Positions 1 through 31,150 of a stretch of 32,500 nt of DNA are shown in pieces (position 1 is the first letter of the stretch; the number at the start of each line of letters is the position of its first letter). The stretch comes from Chromera velia (lineage: Eukaryota; Sar; Chromeraceae): positions 1-32,500 of the forward strand of contig JAHBMJ010000220.1 of assembly GCA_018398765.1 (NCBI GenBank), read 5' to 3'. A program made the translations under genes and the position numbers. Below the pieces are notes generated by a model. That model searched no databases. It worked only from the letters and a program-made list of their open reading frames with translations, and was not told the DNA's origin.

Positions 1-204
1 CTTACCTCAAATATCAAATATTTGAGGTTGAAGCTCAAATCAAATCAAATCAAATCAAATATAATCAAATCAAACATGGTCACTATGAGGAACCCTAAGA
101 GGTTAACCTCAAATCTTACCTCAAATATCAAATATTTGAGGTTGAAGCTCAAATCAAATCAAATCAAATCAAATCAAATATAATCAAATCAAACATGGTC
201 ACTA
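1..204. repeat. Duplicated A/T-rich unit with hairpin
   Basis: A unit at 1-85 (its true start may lie left of the window) is repeated at 115-204. Each copy has a perfect inverted repeat, with arms CCTCAAATAT and ATATTTGAGG around a 3-nt loop (5-27 in the first copy). Each continues into a CAAAT microsatellite and ends in CATGGTCACTA. The second copy has one more CAAAT unit. The copies are otherwise almost identical, so the duplication looks recent. No coding potential is seen. It could be a small non-autonomous element or a satellite edge. Confidence 0.8.
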
Positions 205-614
205 AGTTTAGCTAAGATGTGTATATTAGTGTGTATTCGTAGATAGATCATAATGAACAAAGTTTTGTATTTATTAATTATATTACTATATCACATTGAA
301 CTTAATGATTGAAGAAGCTCTAGCCTAGGCTCTAGCATATTTTTCTACAAGCATACAAGTAATTAAATGCAATCGGCTTTATTGGAACTCGGTGAGTCAG
401 ACTCCACCAGAAATCGTGTTCTGCGTCATTGCCCATGGGTCTACGAATCTAGCTAAGATGAAGTCCTTTGCGGTTGAAGATCTCTCGAACTGCAGGGTGC
501 CAGAACACCTATAGCAGCAGACTTCCCACCGTAGCTGCTGAATTTCGGACCAGGCCACGCGATTTGTCTGCCATTGGCTCTGACGCTCCAACATCCTTCA
601 ACCTGGTCGCACGC
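205..614. other. A/T-rich intergenic stretch, 3' side of the cupin gene
   Basis: I see no gene here. It is A/T-rich with a CTAG-containing palindrome near 322-331 (AGCCTAGGCT). A minus-strand AATAAA lies at 378-383, about 230 nt past the cupin stop codon, and could serve as its polyadenylation signal. The short minus-strand open frame at 397-594 is not in the cupin frame and has no recognisable feature. Confidence 0.5.
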
Positions 615-1415
615 TCAGAGAGATTGGAAGGGGAGGCGCCAACACGCTTCTGCGCCTTCTCTGACAAGCGCAACAGCGTCCTCACTTGCACCCTCAACAC
701 GAAGGCCGGTGTCAGAAGGCAGACGAATCCAGGAACGAATCGGGTGGTTTCCAAATTCCGAAACAAAAGAACCATTGACAACAAATATTTCTCTTCCCCC
801 CTCAACCGGTGCCAGAAGGGCACTTGCCGGGACCTTCCAGAGAAATTGGGTGTCGGTTCCCCCCTCACCGGCAGCATACAAAATTTTCTTTCCCTCGCTA
901 TCCCACGGCAACTCGGCTGTTTGGATTGCCTTTTGAGGACGCGACGAACCCGGGTATTGACGGAGGCGGACAAAAATCAAATTGCCACCTTCATCGGTAG
1001 ACGGCTGGTGCTCGAAGCCCTCTGGGTTGAGCAGGAAGGTCCCGCTTGTGTGGTCTCCCCTCAAGTCTTTAAAGACTCCATCAAGTACAAGAATTTCCTC
1101 TCCCTCAGGATGCGGATGCAAAGGAAAGGAAGCGTTCGGTCGGTACCGAACAAGTGAAGTAACGCGACCGCTTTCCCAGGGTCCATTGCGAAAAAACCGT
1201 TTTCTTTCCACTTTGGCAGCTGGGCCTGAGGAGCGCCATTCGAGCTTCTCAGGGTCCACAATCACCACCGAGTCTGCATTGTGAAAGTTCAACCCGTATT
1301 CATCCCCTTCATCCGCAGCAGGCGGGGCAGGGGACTTGGGTGCTTCTACTGCTGTACCGTTTTTCTCAACCTCCGCTGCCGGCGATGAGGACGACATCTG
1401 ATTCTGCAAATCCAT
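615..1415 (-). CDS. ChrR-like double-cupin domain protein (266 aa, single exon)
   Basis: This is an intact intronless frame from ATG (1415) to TGA (615-617). Residues 1-45 are Ser/Ala/Pro/Glu-rich and probably disordered. Two cupin-fold halves follow. The first (about 70-150) carries the metal-binding signature: H100 and H102 in LHPHPEGEEIL, a following Glu, and H136 in PEGFEHQP. The second (about 165-262) keeps the fold pattern (GGREIFVVNGSF, then WIRLPS) but has lost the HxH ligands (LAPVEGG) and the late His, so it probably does not bind metal. This arrangement matches the ChrR cupin-like family, named for the bacterial anti-sigma factor ChrR; eukaryotic members lack the sigma-binding zinc domain and their role is unknown. 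The gene diverges from the Pol I gene across about 800 bp. M7 is an alternative start. The family call is firm; the function is not known. Confidence 0.85.
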   Translation of the reverse strand: MDLQNQMSSSSPAAEVEKNGTAVEAPKSPAPPAADEGDEYGLNFHNADSVVIVDPEKLEWRSSGPAAKVERKRFFRNGPWESGRVTSLVRYRPNASFPLHPHPEGEEILVLDGVFKDLRGDHTSGTFLLNPEGFEHQPSTDEGGNLIFVRLRQYPGSSRPQKAIQTAELPWDSEGKKILYAAGEGGTDTQFLWKVPASALLAPVEGGREIFVVNGSFVSEFGNHPIRSWIRLPSDTGLRVEGASEDAVALVREGAEACWRLPFQSL

Positions 1416-2212
1416 CGCTCAAGTCCTTCTGTGGAGCTACCGTTCCTGAAAATTGTTTTTTCTCTTAGTTTCTCGATAATGATTGAGGGTTCGGTGTGAT
1501 GGATGGATGCGGCACAAGTCCTACTGCAACAACAACTTAGGAAAGACCGGACCACGTGGGTGCAAACACCGACAGATCGAAAGGTGGCAGATCGTGTCAG
1601 ATTCGTCAGATCACGGTGGCTAGTAAGCTTCGGTGTAACTGGATCCTACTGGAGCCACCATGAGCCACCGTGAAGAAAAGAGAAGGAGATGGTATTGCAT
1701 TATATTCATAATACGTTATTCTCGAAGACGTCAATACGTATTAAATACATCGGACTCAGAAGGCTCGGAGACGTTGAGAAACAGGCCGGCAAAATTCCGG
1801 GCAAATTAACGCGATGGTATATAGACCGCGTAGACGGGCATCCATCGTTCCGCGCGCCCGTCCGTCCCGACGTGTCGCCCGTCCGTCCCGACGTGTCCGC
1901 GCGAGACGGCCGGACCCCGATGGCCCGGGCCGCGGAGATTCCGTTTTCTTTCTCACGTACCCAGTGTGGGCGAAAACCTAGCGGCTCTCCGGGCTCCCTT
2001 GTCAAAGTGGTTGGGATCCGAGACTGTTTCTGTAATATCGTGTGCATGGGGGTCCTTCTGAGCTGTTTTTGCAGTGCGGGCTGGTAGCAGCAAGCTGAAA
2101 GCGGATGATCTTGTAAGAGCTTTGAAGAGCTTCCTAAAATTTCACGTTTCTTCGGTATCTTCTCCCGTCTCCTCGCTTCATTCATATCTCTATTCCCTTT
2201 TCAAGCACGAAG
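1416..2212. promoter_or_regulatory. Divergent intergenic promoter region (cupin / Pol I subunit)
   Basis: This 797-bp gap separates the start codons of two head-to-head genes, so both promoters and 5' UTRs should lie here. It holds an E-box/G-box-like CCACGTGG (about 1551-1558), a paired ACCATGAGCCACCGTG stretch near 1657-1673, and a GC-rich 21-bp tandem repeat (1856-1897). It ends in a pyrimidine-rich leader just before the Pol I ATG. No TATA box is clearly placed. The role is inferred from position only. Confidence 0.55.
1856..1897. repeat. Perfect 21-bp tandem repeat in promoter, ACGT core
   Basis: Two perfect head-to-tail copies (1856-1876 and 1877-1897) of GCCCGTCCGTCCCGACGTGTC. Each contains CCGTCCGTCC and a GACGTGTC core. 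A third partial GTCCGCG follows. Its position about 320-360 bp upstream of the Pol I start codon, with exact duplication, suggests a doubled transcription-factor site. The binding factor is unknown. Confidence 0.6.
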
Positions 2213-24280
<22,068 letters not shown>

Positions 24281-24671
24281 ATAGAGATGTGATGTAAAAT
24301 GATGTGGCAAATTAGTCGGCCATGCAATAAATTTCAGTTTGTTGTGCTATACGTATGATAATTTACATTAATTTTGAGTAACAGTAGTATAGTACCTAGA
24401 CTCCGGTCCTAGAGTCTAGCCTAGACTGGAGGCTAAAATTGTAGAAAACACACATATTGCAAACGGATATATAGTAAACACTAAAGTAAACATCTCTCTC
24501 CGGATTATATGTTTCAATACTAATGCTTGCTACATATACCATGCTGTTAATTAGTGTGAGTGCGTACTAGCTATCAGTAACTCTTTTTAAATCAGGAGAA
24601 ATAAGGCTTTAAAAGCTATATGCCTAGTTATATGCATTTTTATGGATTTTAATGATATTGAATCAAGCATT
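24281..24671. other. A/T-rich intergenic DNA after the Pol I gene
   Basis: It holds a plus-strand AATAAA 46 nt past the stop (24326-24331), a likely polyadenylation signal. It also has a CTAG-rich hairpin: CTAGACTC (24396-24403) pairs with GAGTCTAG (24412-24419). I see no gene. Composition drops sharply from the GC-balanced gene to A/T-rich sequence here. Confidence 0.6.
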
Positions 24672-26600
24672 TGATTGATTGATTGATTGATATGTTCCGC
24701 CCTAGGGCCTTCCCGCTATGTCTATCTGTCCTGGCCCAGATTTAAACGATCGATCGATTCTAAAGCAATTCGAAGAGTCGAATTAATGATTAGTGGTACC
24801 TTAGAGCACTGTCGCCGTTTTGTCTTATAGAGGTCGCCCCCGCAAACAGCAGGGGGGTGTACCTCATCGCTAAGGCTCAGACCACACCCCGTGGCCCACC
24901 TGGTTTCCCAGGCCGCTAACAATCAACAATCTATCTGCGCTTTGCATGCTTTAGTCTATGGGCTGCTCAGAAGGGACTGCTCCAAAAATTGATCCAATGA
25001 CACAGGACGAAAGGACACTTTGGCTTTGTGCACGCCCTCTCTCCATTCTTCTCTCAGCGATTTTTCCTTCTCCCTCCCTCAGCTATCTTCCTGCTTCCAT
25101 TGCTTTCAGGATGGTCTTGTATTCTTCTTTTCTTCTTTCCGTTCCTCCCTTTCTTTTTCTGATCACTTCGTGTCTCTGTGTCAGCATTGTTTCATCTAAC
25201 GAGCTTCCAGGTGCGTACCTTCCTGGGCTTTCCTTGAACACTCTTTTTCTGAACGCTGCCCTCCCCAGAAACTTATCCACTGCACTATGCCCTTCGTTCA
25301 TCAAGAATTTGAACAGAGCCTCAGTGTGCAGTCTTCCTCTTTGTCCTTCTCTTTTTTCTCTGCAAATTTCTCTTGCTCTTTTTTCTCTTCCTTTGTTCCA
25401 GTCTGCTCCCAATGTTCTATACATGTGCGCTCTTTCTCTATCATAAATTGAACACTCAGTTACCATATAGATCTCGTCCTCCAACACCTCTGTTTCCATC
25501 CATCCTTTGCAATAAGGGCAGAGTCTCTCCTCCAACAGCATTCTCTGCCCTCCTCTTTCTGGCACTTTTCCCTTTGTTCCCGCTAACGTCCTGTCTCTTA
25601 CTCTGCAGGCTGCTCTCCTTCTATGTTCTTCTCTTGGTGCTACCTTTCTATAAGAAAAGGGCACCCGTCCCAGTTTTTCTTTCTCTATTTTCATTCCCTC
25701 TCTTGGTCTATCTTCTGACGCCTTTTCAAACAAAATGAGCTGCAATTTGTTTCCGTTTGCTTTTGTTCGGTGCATGTGTGCCATATAGACTTTTCTTCCT
25801 TTTTCTCTCTCTCTTCTATCTCTCTCTCTCACTCCCCTCTCAATTCTCTACCTGAAGATTTCTTTCTTCTTCAATTTTATTTCTTTATCTGTCTTGCTTG
25901 CAATCCATCTTTCCATCCTATCTACTCTTTCATTCACTGCGTGTGTCCCTATCTCTCCTGGCTGGCTTGCGAGCTTCTCTTTTGAAAAAGGATGAAGGCC
26001 TCTCTCTGTGAATAGTGTCTGTGTGCATTTCTTCAAGTGCAGAAAGAAGTGAAAGGGATGCAACTCTGTTCTTCTTCCCCTCTTCAGTTCATCCACCACT
26101 CCTCCTCTCAAGCAATGAATGACAGCCTGCCCAATCACCTCCTTCTTCTTTTCTTTTAGTGCCTTTCTTGCCCATCTGATCGTCCTCTCTGCCACTTCAA
26201 TGTCAATTGGAAACATCCCCCCCTCCATCAATATAGTGTCTGCGCTTTCTGTCTTCCTTAGCCCCAAGACCCCTCACAAAGCGTCTTTGTTTTTCGTCGA
26301 ATTCTGCACAGGTCCTGTCTGTGCATGGGTGTATCTCACATTCATACATCCACACTGCACGTCTGATTAAACAAATGAAAACATTCTGCCGGCGGCACAG
26401 CTGGCCCTCTATCAATCTTTACACGCATCTCTCTGCTCTCACTGCTCTGTCTGCCATCATTACATCGAAGTCGCAGTTTGAGGGAAGAACCAGACCCAAA
26501 AATGGCTGTGCTTTCTCTTCTTTCAGTACCATGCTGCCTATTCTGATCCTACAGGGAGGCACTCGGAAATATAGATGTGGTTATCGAACGACTTTATAGT
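24672..26600 (-). mobile_element. 5'-truncated, decayed LINE: reverse-transcriptase thumb to 3' tail
   Basis: Read on the minus strand, this begins with the conserved segment after the RT palm (FLGLVLPSN at about 26490-26515). It continues through KTESADTILMEGGMFPIDIE and RTIRWARKAL, typical of non-LTR retrotransposon C-terminal regions, to a degenerate CCHC-like knuckle (LCPYCKGW ... ECSIYDRER near 25500). In-frame stops at about 26430 and 25846 and a frameshift near 26270 show it is dead. After the coding part ends (25083) there is a 3' UTR-like stretch. The (TCAA)n tract at 24672-24691 would be the 3' tail microsatellite of the element. Clade not assigned. Confidence 0.75.
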
Positions 26601-28097
26601 AGCAATCTAAGCTCTAAAACATTTAAAATAAACTCCAAACTTATTTTATAAGCAAAAGAAGTTCTAAAAAATAAAACAATGACACTTTTAGAGTATTAGT
26701 TGAAGGTTTTTACTCGGTTCGAGCTTAAAAACTATACGTCTCCACCTCTAGGTTCTTAGGTTCCTAGAACCTAGGTTCTAGCCTTTTCAGTCTGACCTAG
26801 AGTCTGACCCTCTAAGAACCCCAAAAAACCCGTCCAAAACCAGTTATGAAACATTGAACACAATGAAAATATTTAAAAGTTTGTTCACCAATCCGACTGG
26901 AAAACATTGGAAAAGGACTGTGAGAGGTAGAGGGAAAACGTTGGAAAAAGGGGGGGACATTGAAGATGACGAGTAGGTGGGATAGATGTAGAGATCCCCA
27001 TTAAGTTGGATGACACACCAGAGGGAGAAAAACTCGAAAGTTTGCAGGAGCAGATTCAAACAGAAGACGCAGCACAAGAACAGTCCCTTTCTGTCTTTAC
27101 ACGAGCGGTGACAACACCTGAAGAGAAGTAAGGGGGGGTGACAGGGATTGTCTTCTTTGAAGTACCAAACCACGGTATAATGTGGTCTATTAGAATGTGG
27201 TTGAGTGCGGTTTGTGCTCTTTTGTATCAAGAAAAGTTGCCAAACGATCGGGGGGTGAGAGTGCGTACGAAGTCCCACAGTCAGGCATTGATTCGGAAAG
27301 GCGAGTATTCTATTATGGTAGGACAACTCGTGGTGTGCCAGTATGATAAGGGTGAAGGCTTGGAGAGAAAACTGAGTTGGTACGTTTCCAAGGTGGTGAA
27401 CATTTTATCATGGAATGACAAGAAGAAAGCTTTTGAGCCCTCAGAGTTGCGAGCGATTGCATACGTCGAACATGAAGAAAGGGACCTAGATGAACTGTAC
27501 TGGATTGCTGTGTATACATATCCTGAGTCCGACAAGGCTTCGACCAACTTAGCCGACATGTGCGCTTTCTCTCTCCTTTGGCAGTTAAGCCAAAACAGGA
27601 AGCTTAAAAAGATTCACGTCGATAACGTCCCACTTTCTTCTATGTTTTTTTATATTCAGCATGCGCATAAAATGAATGAAACCGTCTTCATGAAAGATGA
27701 AGAGCTTGCTTGTCTTGTAAGTCTGTTTGAAGAGAAGAAAAAGCGAGTTGACAGCTGAGTTTTATGATTTTGATGGTCAATTTTAGCATATGTAAGCATC
27801 TGTCTTTTTTGTTTGGATCATTTTAATCATCTAAATTAGCTTTTTAGTCTTTTTGAAGCTTTAGGGGGAGGGTTCTTCATGGTTCTTATAGGTTTTTATC
27901 TAGGTTTCTAGAACCTAGATTCTAGCGGTTTCTCTAGAGAGTAAGAACCAAATGATGGAGACACCACTTTGACGCAACATAGACTTGATTCTTCTTTAAA
28001 GAACCTTTAAGAATGTGAAAGAACCTTATACTAACGAGTCTAAAAAAGCAAAAAACAGTGTTAGAACCTATTAGAACCTATGTTATATCATCTTCAA
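26601..28097. other. A/T-rich block between two LINE fragments
   Basis: About 1.5 kb with composition unlike the flanking LINE sequence. CTAG-rich palindromes lie near both ends: a perfect 16-bp palindrome TAGAACCTAGGTTCTA at 26765-26780, and CTAGGTT/AACCTAG arms at 27900-27918. It contains one plus-strand ORF (27180-27758) and otherwise no gene I can support. No clear terminal inverted repeat or target-site duplication was found by eye. Confidence 0.5.
27180..27758 (+). CDS. Hypothetical protein, 192 aa, unknown
   Basis: The frame is open from a stop at 27129; the first ATG is at 27180 and the stop at 27756-27758. I do not recognise the product. It is rich in Trp, Tyr, Val and charged residues, with a compact beta-like stretch (MVGQLVVCQYDKGEG, then SWYVSKVVNILSW) followed by YVEHEERDLDELYWIAVYTY and a C-terminal helix ending EEKKKRVDS. 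No signal peptide or clear membrane segment is visible. It is intronless in a gene-dense-intron genome and lies in an A/T-rich block between LINE fragments, so it may belong to a mobile element or be one exon of a larger gene. The amino-acid mix looks like real protein rather than a repeat shadow. Confidence 0.4.
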   Translation: MWSIRMWLSAVCALLYQEKLPNDRGVRVRTKSHSQALIRKGEYSIMVGQLVVCQYDKGEGLERKLSWYVSKVVNILSWNDKKKAFEPSELRAIAYVEHEERDLDELYWIAVYTYPESDKASTNLADMCAFSLLWQLSQNRKLKKIHVDNVPLSSMFFYIQHAHKMNETVFMKDEELACLVSLFEEKKKRVDS

Positions 28098-28705
28098 TTA
28101 CAGTATAAACATGTACGGTACGAGGGTTCTACCTAGGAGTGCTGCCCCATAGATTCTGATCTCTTCTGTCTGCCTTTGCCTTCCAAACCTCAGTACTCTC
28201 GATTTGTCAGAAAAGAGGAGACGGAGCGGCTCTGTGTACTTCCTCAATCCCTCTAGCAGTTTGTTCAATTCTCTGTTTGTTGCATTGAGCAAAGTCGTAT
28301 CGTTTACAAATAATATGGAGAAAAAATCTATCTACCTCCCATCCTCTCCGACCGGTACTTTCAGTCTTTCTCCCTGTTTTCCTATTCTCCTTCTCCCAGC
28401 CCTCCCTTCCTTTCTTACTCTCTCTGACAGGTCGTGTACGTATCTTTTGAAAAAAGGGGGCCCACTGGACCCCCTTTGTTTCGTCCCTATCTGTTCTGGA
28501 TACCACTTTCCTGTCCCTTTTACTCTTGCTCTTACTTTCTCGAGCGATGACAAGGCCCATCGGTTTAGCTGCTCTGAAACCCCTGCCTCTCTCAGTTGCT
28601 GCTTAAGCTTGCTATGCCTAACTTCATCCCGCTATATCTATCTGTCCCGGCCCAGATTTAAACGCTCGATCGATTCTAAAGCAATTCGAAGAGTCGAAGT
28701 AGATT
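28098..28705 (-). mobile_element. LINE fragment: reverse-transcriptase palm, dead, with fused tail
   Basis: On the minus strand, about 28620 to 28100 reads as RT palm. It has DEVRHSKLKQQLREAGVSEQL, then the region matching the PQGSPLSPLLF block (KQRGSSGPPFFKRYVHDLSE). After a break it has FVNDTTLLNATNRELNKLLE, the YADD box with the first catalytic Asp replaced by Asn. Frameshifts and stops separate these pieces. Just 5' of the palm, 28625-28705 is about 85 bp nearly identical to the 3'-tail region of the other LINE fragment (24715-24790). A tail-derived sequence therefore lies in front of a truncated palm. Confidence 0.7.
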
Positions 28706-28929
28706 TCCCCCTTATAATTTTTAGTCTTTTACAAAATTATTAATCATTGTGACACTGCCACGGTAAAGCCTTTTCCCCGAGCAAGCCGTTTTCCGTGAGC
28801 GAGCCGTTCTCGTTGTAGCCAGCATGAACACAGAAGTTTGTTGCTTGACTCGCGAGAGAAGATCGTGCAGTATTGACAGAGAACGACTGATCTGAAAGTA
28901 TAATGAGTCATGTTACTTTAACTCAGACA
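28706..28929. other. Short intergenic stretch without gene
   Basis: I see no gene. There is a diverged short repeat, GAGCAAGCCGTTTTCC / GAGCGAGCCGTTCTCG, near 28779-28812, and nothing else notable. Confidence 0.4.
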
Positions 28930-30241
28930 TAAGAGCCATACAGTGGTCTTCAAACGGCGCTAAGCATCACAAAGCAAGCACTCAAGCAATCCCAGTCTCT
29001 GCTTGTGGTATCTATGACTGATCTTCCAGTGCAGGTCGCGGAAATCATCAGCTCTCTGCAACACATTCAGAGAACACTTTTTTCCGTCTCCAGTGTTTCC
29101 GTCTCCAAGGATGAAGAGACAAACTTGTAAGAATGCAGCTCCGGAATGAACCTTCAAGAGACGGGCAAGCCTAGTAGCGTTTCCTTTCGCAAGTCAACCA
29201 GAAGAGGCAAGTGCTGGTCGAGATTGCAGTGGCTCCACACGCTAAGCCTTCAAGGAGAGGGAAATGGTAGAAACGAATACTTCCCCTCGTCGCGTCCTTC
29301 CAGCAACCTATCAGCCACAGCTTGTCCATGGTATCCATATTGTCCAAGGCCTTTCCACCAGGCTCTTAACAAGGCCAGAGGCTTTGGAAGCAACGCCACA
29401 GCAGATGCTCAGTTGCGTGTGCTTTCCACGAGACTGTCCCACCAAGTGAACCACCTTCACGTCTCTCCTCCCCCCAACTGTAATGTCACGGTGCACAGCG
29501 AGGTCTTGCGCAAGACACCCAGTCCAGGTCAACCTGCAAGTGCAGAACAAGACAGTCACCCTGTTGTGACAGTTCTAACTGCAGGAAGCCATCCGGTCCC
29601 CACATCTCCAGATAAAGACTCCGTCTTTCCGCCTATATACGAGACTGTCCCCATCTCTAAACCCGTAGACCGTGACTCGATCGTTCCACGCGCAGCCGTC
29701 TCAAGCCTCACGTCTTCTAGCACGTCTTCTTTGATAGCGGAACCGACCTTTGCATCTCGCAACACTTCTGCAGCGCCGGCTACCCTGCAATGCTGGCAAT
29801 GCAAAGACAACAGTGTGGGAAAGCTAGGCGGAAAAGAGGTGCAGCCAGTGCAAAGTTGCAACTTATTGTAGCGTTGCATGTCAGAAGGTTCACTAGAAGA
29901 CTCACAGAGCGAAATGCGACAGAGAGTGGGCGGGACACGCTATGAATGGCACAAAGAAGGAGATAGATAGTGTAGAAGCGCTGGACTTCTTGAAGAGAGT
30001 CGAGATAGCAACTAAAGCAAGGAAGCAGGAGCTTGTTAACGAGCAAGTGGTGAACTTTGCAGTTGACTGTCTCTGCATCGATGGGCCCATCAAGACAATT
30101 AGCCAAGACAGGGATCGAACGGATGTGCAGAGAGACGTTCGACTTGCTCAGCTGATCAAAGGGGCACTAGACGCACTCGCAGCGCTCCCCAACCAGATGG
30201 TGGAGGATGCATTGGATAAAGACCCCAAAGAAAGCCTCTAA
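28930..30241 (+). pseudogene. MYND zinc-finger protein pseudogene
   Basis: Coding-like pieces on the plus strand occupy successive frames. 28930-29131 includes TDLPVQVAEIISSLQHIQRT. Another near 29195-29260 includes KRQVLVEIAVAPHAK. 29146-29871 is a Ser/Thr/Pro-rich stretch ending in CWQCKDN. The last piece reads CSQCKVATYCSVACQKVH-stop-KTHRAKC and continues without a stop to TAA (30239-30241). The CxxC...CxxC...YCSxxCQ...HxxxC pattern is a MYND zinc finger, usually a protein-interaction module. A 1-nt frameshift near 29841 separates the first Cys pair from the rest, and the conserved Trp after CQKVH is a TAG stop at about 29901. With no introns and several lesions, it looks like a decayed retrocopy or transposon passenger. 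The parent gene is unknown. Confidence 0.6.
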
Positions 30242-30429
30242 GATGATTTGCTTCGTCTGCTCTGCCACATTGCCGAACAAGACGTCATGCCGGAAAGGGT
30301 GAAAGCATAAGCAACGCGCCTTTACTGGAGGTATGCAGTGTCAAAGAAGGGTGACACTATGGTTGCGTGTGGTTGAAGCCGTGGGTCAAAGTTTTTGTGT
30401 CACAGTGACTCTGCATGCTTCTCAGACGG

Positions 30430-31150
30430 TTTGTTCATCAATCGATGGTGAATTTCTTTTTCTTCTCATTCAGTCTCTATCTTCTTTCTTTTTTTTTTCC
30501 TTTTTTAGACTTAGAGTGTGAAACCTGTCTTTCTTGTCACTCCTTCTATCACTTCACCTCTATTAGTCAGACAGAACGATAAGAAGCAACCCATAAGAAG
30601 AGAGAGGGTTTTCCATTCCCATCTGTGTGTCTCGGGAAAAGAACGTTCATGGTGACTCTGGAAAGTGTGAAAGAAAAGAGAAGTGAACTCTCGATTTCCC
30701 TTTCCTTTTTCTTCTCTGTTTGAAAGTTTCTTTTCTGCAACTTTTTCTGTCACCTCACCCTTTTTGAGTTGGACAGAACAACAGGAAGCAATCCACAAGA
30801 AGAGAGAGGGTCTTCCATTCCCCTCTGTGCGTCTTGGGAAAAGAATGTTCTCAGTTACTCAGAAAAGTGTGAAAGAAAACAGAAGAGTACTTCTCTGTTT
30901 TTCTCACTTAGTCTCAATTCTTCGTTCTTTTTTCTCGCTCTAGTTGAAGTTTCCTTTCTTGATACTCTCCTTGACAGTGTTATTTTATCTTTCTGAGTTA
31001 GACAGAACGACAAAAAGCAACCTATAAGAAGAGAGAGGGCTTTACCGTTCCCCTTTATGCGTCTCGGGAAAAGAAACGTTCTTGGTTACTCTGAAAAGTA
31101 TGAAATAAACGTGTTCTCTCTCTTACTTGGTCTTAATCTCTTCTCTCAAT
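30430..31150. repeat. Three degenerate tandem copies of a 200-230 bp unit
   Basis: The anchor GACAGAACGAYAARAAGCAA occurs at about 30571, 30772 and 31001, giving periods near 201 and 229. Each is followed by AAGAAGAGAGAGGG, then TTCCATTCCC or a variant, TCTGTGYGTCTYGGGAAAAG and a GTGAAAGAAAA-type end. A TTCTTTTT/TCACTC pyrimidine block precedes each. Copies differ at roughly one site in five to ten. A KKREG...PSVCLGKR-like translation is partly shared but broken by stops in copies 1 and 3, so I treat it as a noncoding tandem repeat. Confidence 0.7.

Noticed and set aside
468-1157. Plus-strand 229-aa frame opposite the cupin gene
   Set aside because: It is a shadow. The minus strand there encodes a clear double-cupin protein, and this frame has no family features.
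25083-26267. Minus-strand 249-aa and 139-aa frames as host genes
   Set aside because: Both are in the same frame, split by a stop, and carry LINE reverse-transcriptase C-terminal features, so they are pieces of one dead retrotransposon.
28207-28560. Minus-strand 117-aa frame as a gene
   Set aside because: It is out of frame with the RT palm reading of the same stretch; the palm motifs run across two other frames.
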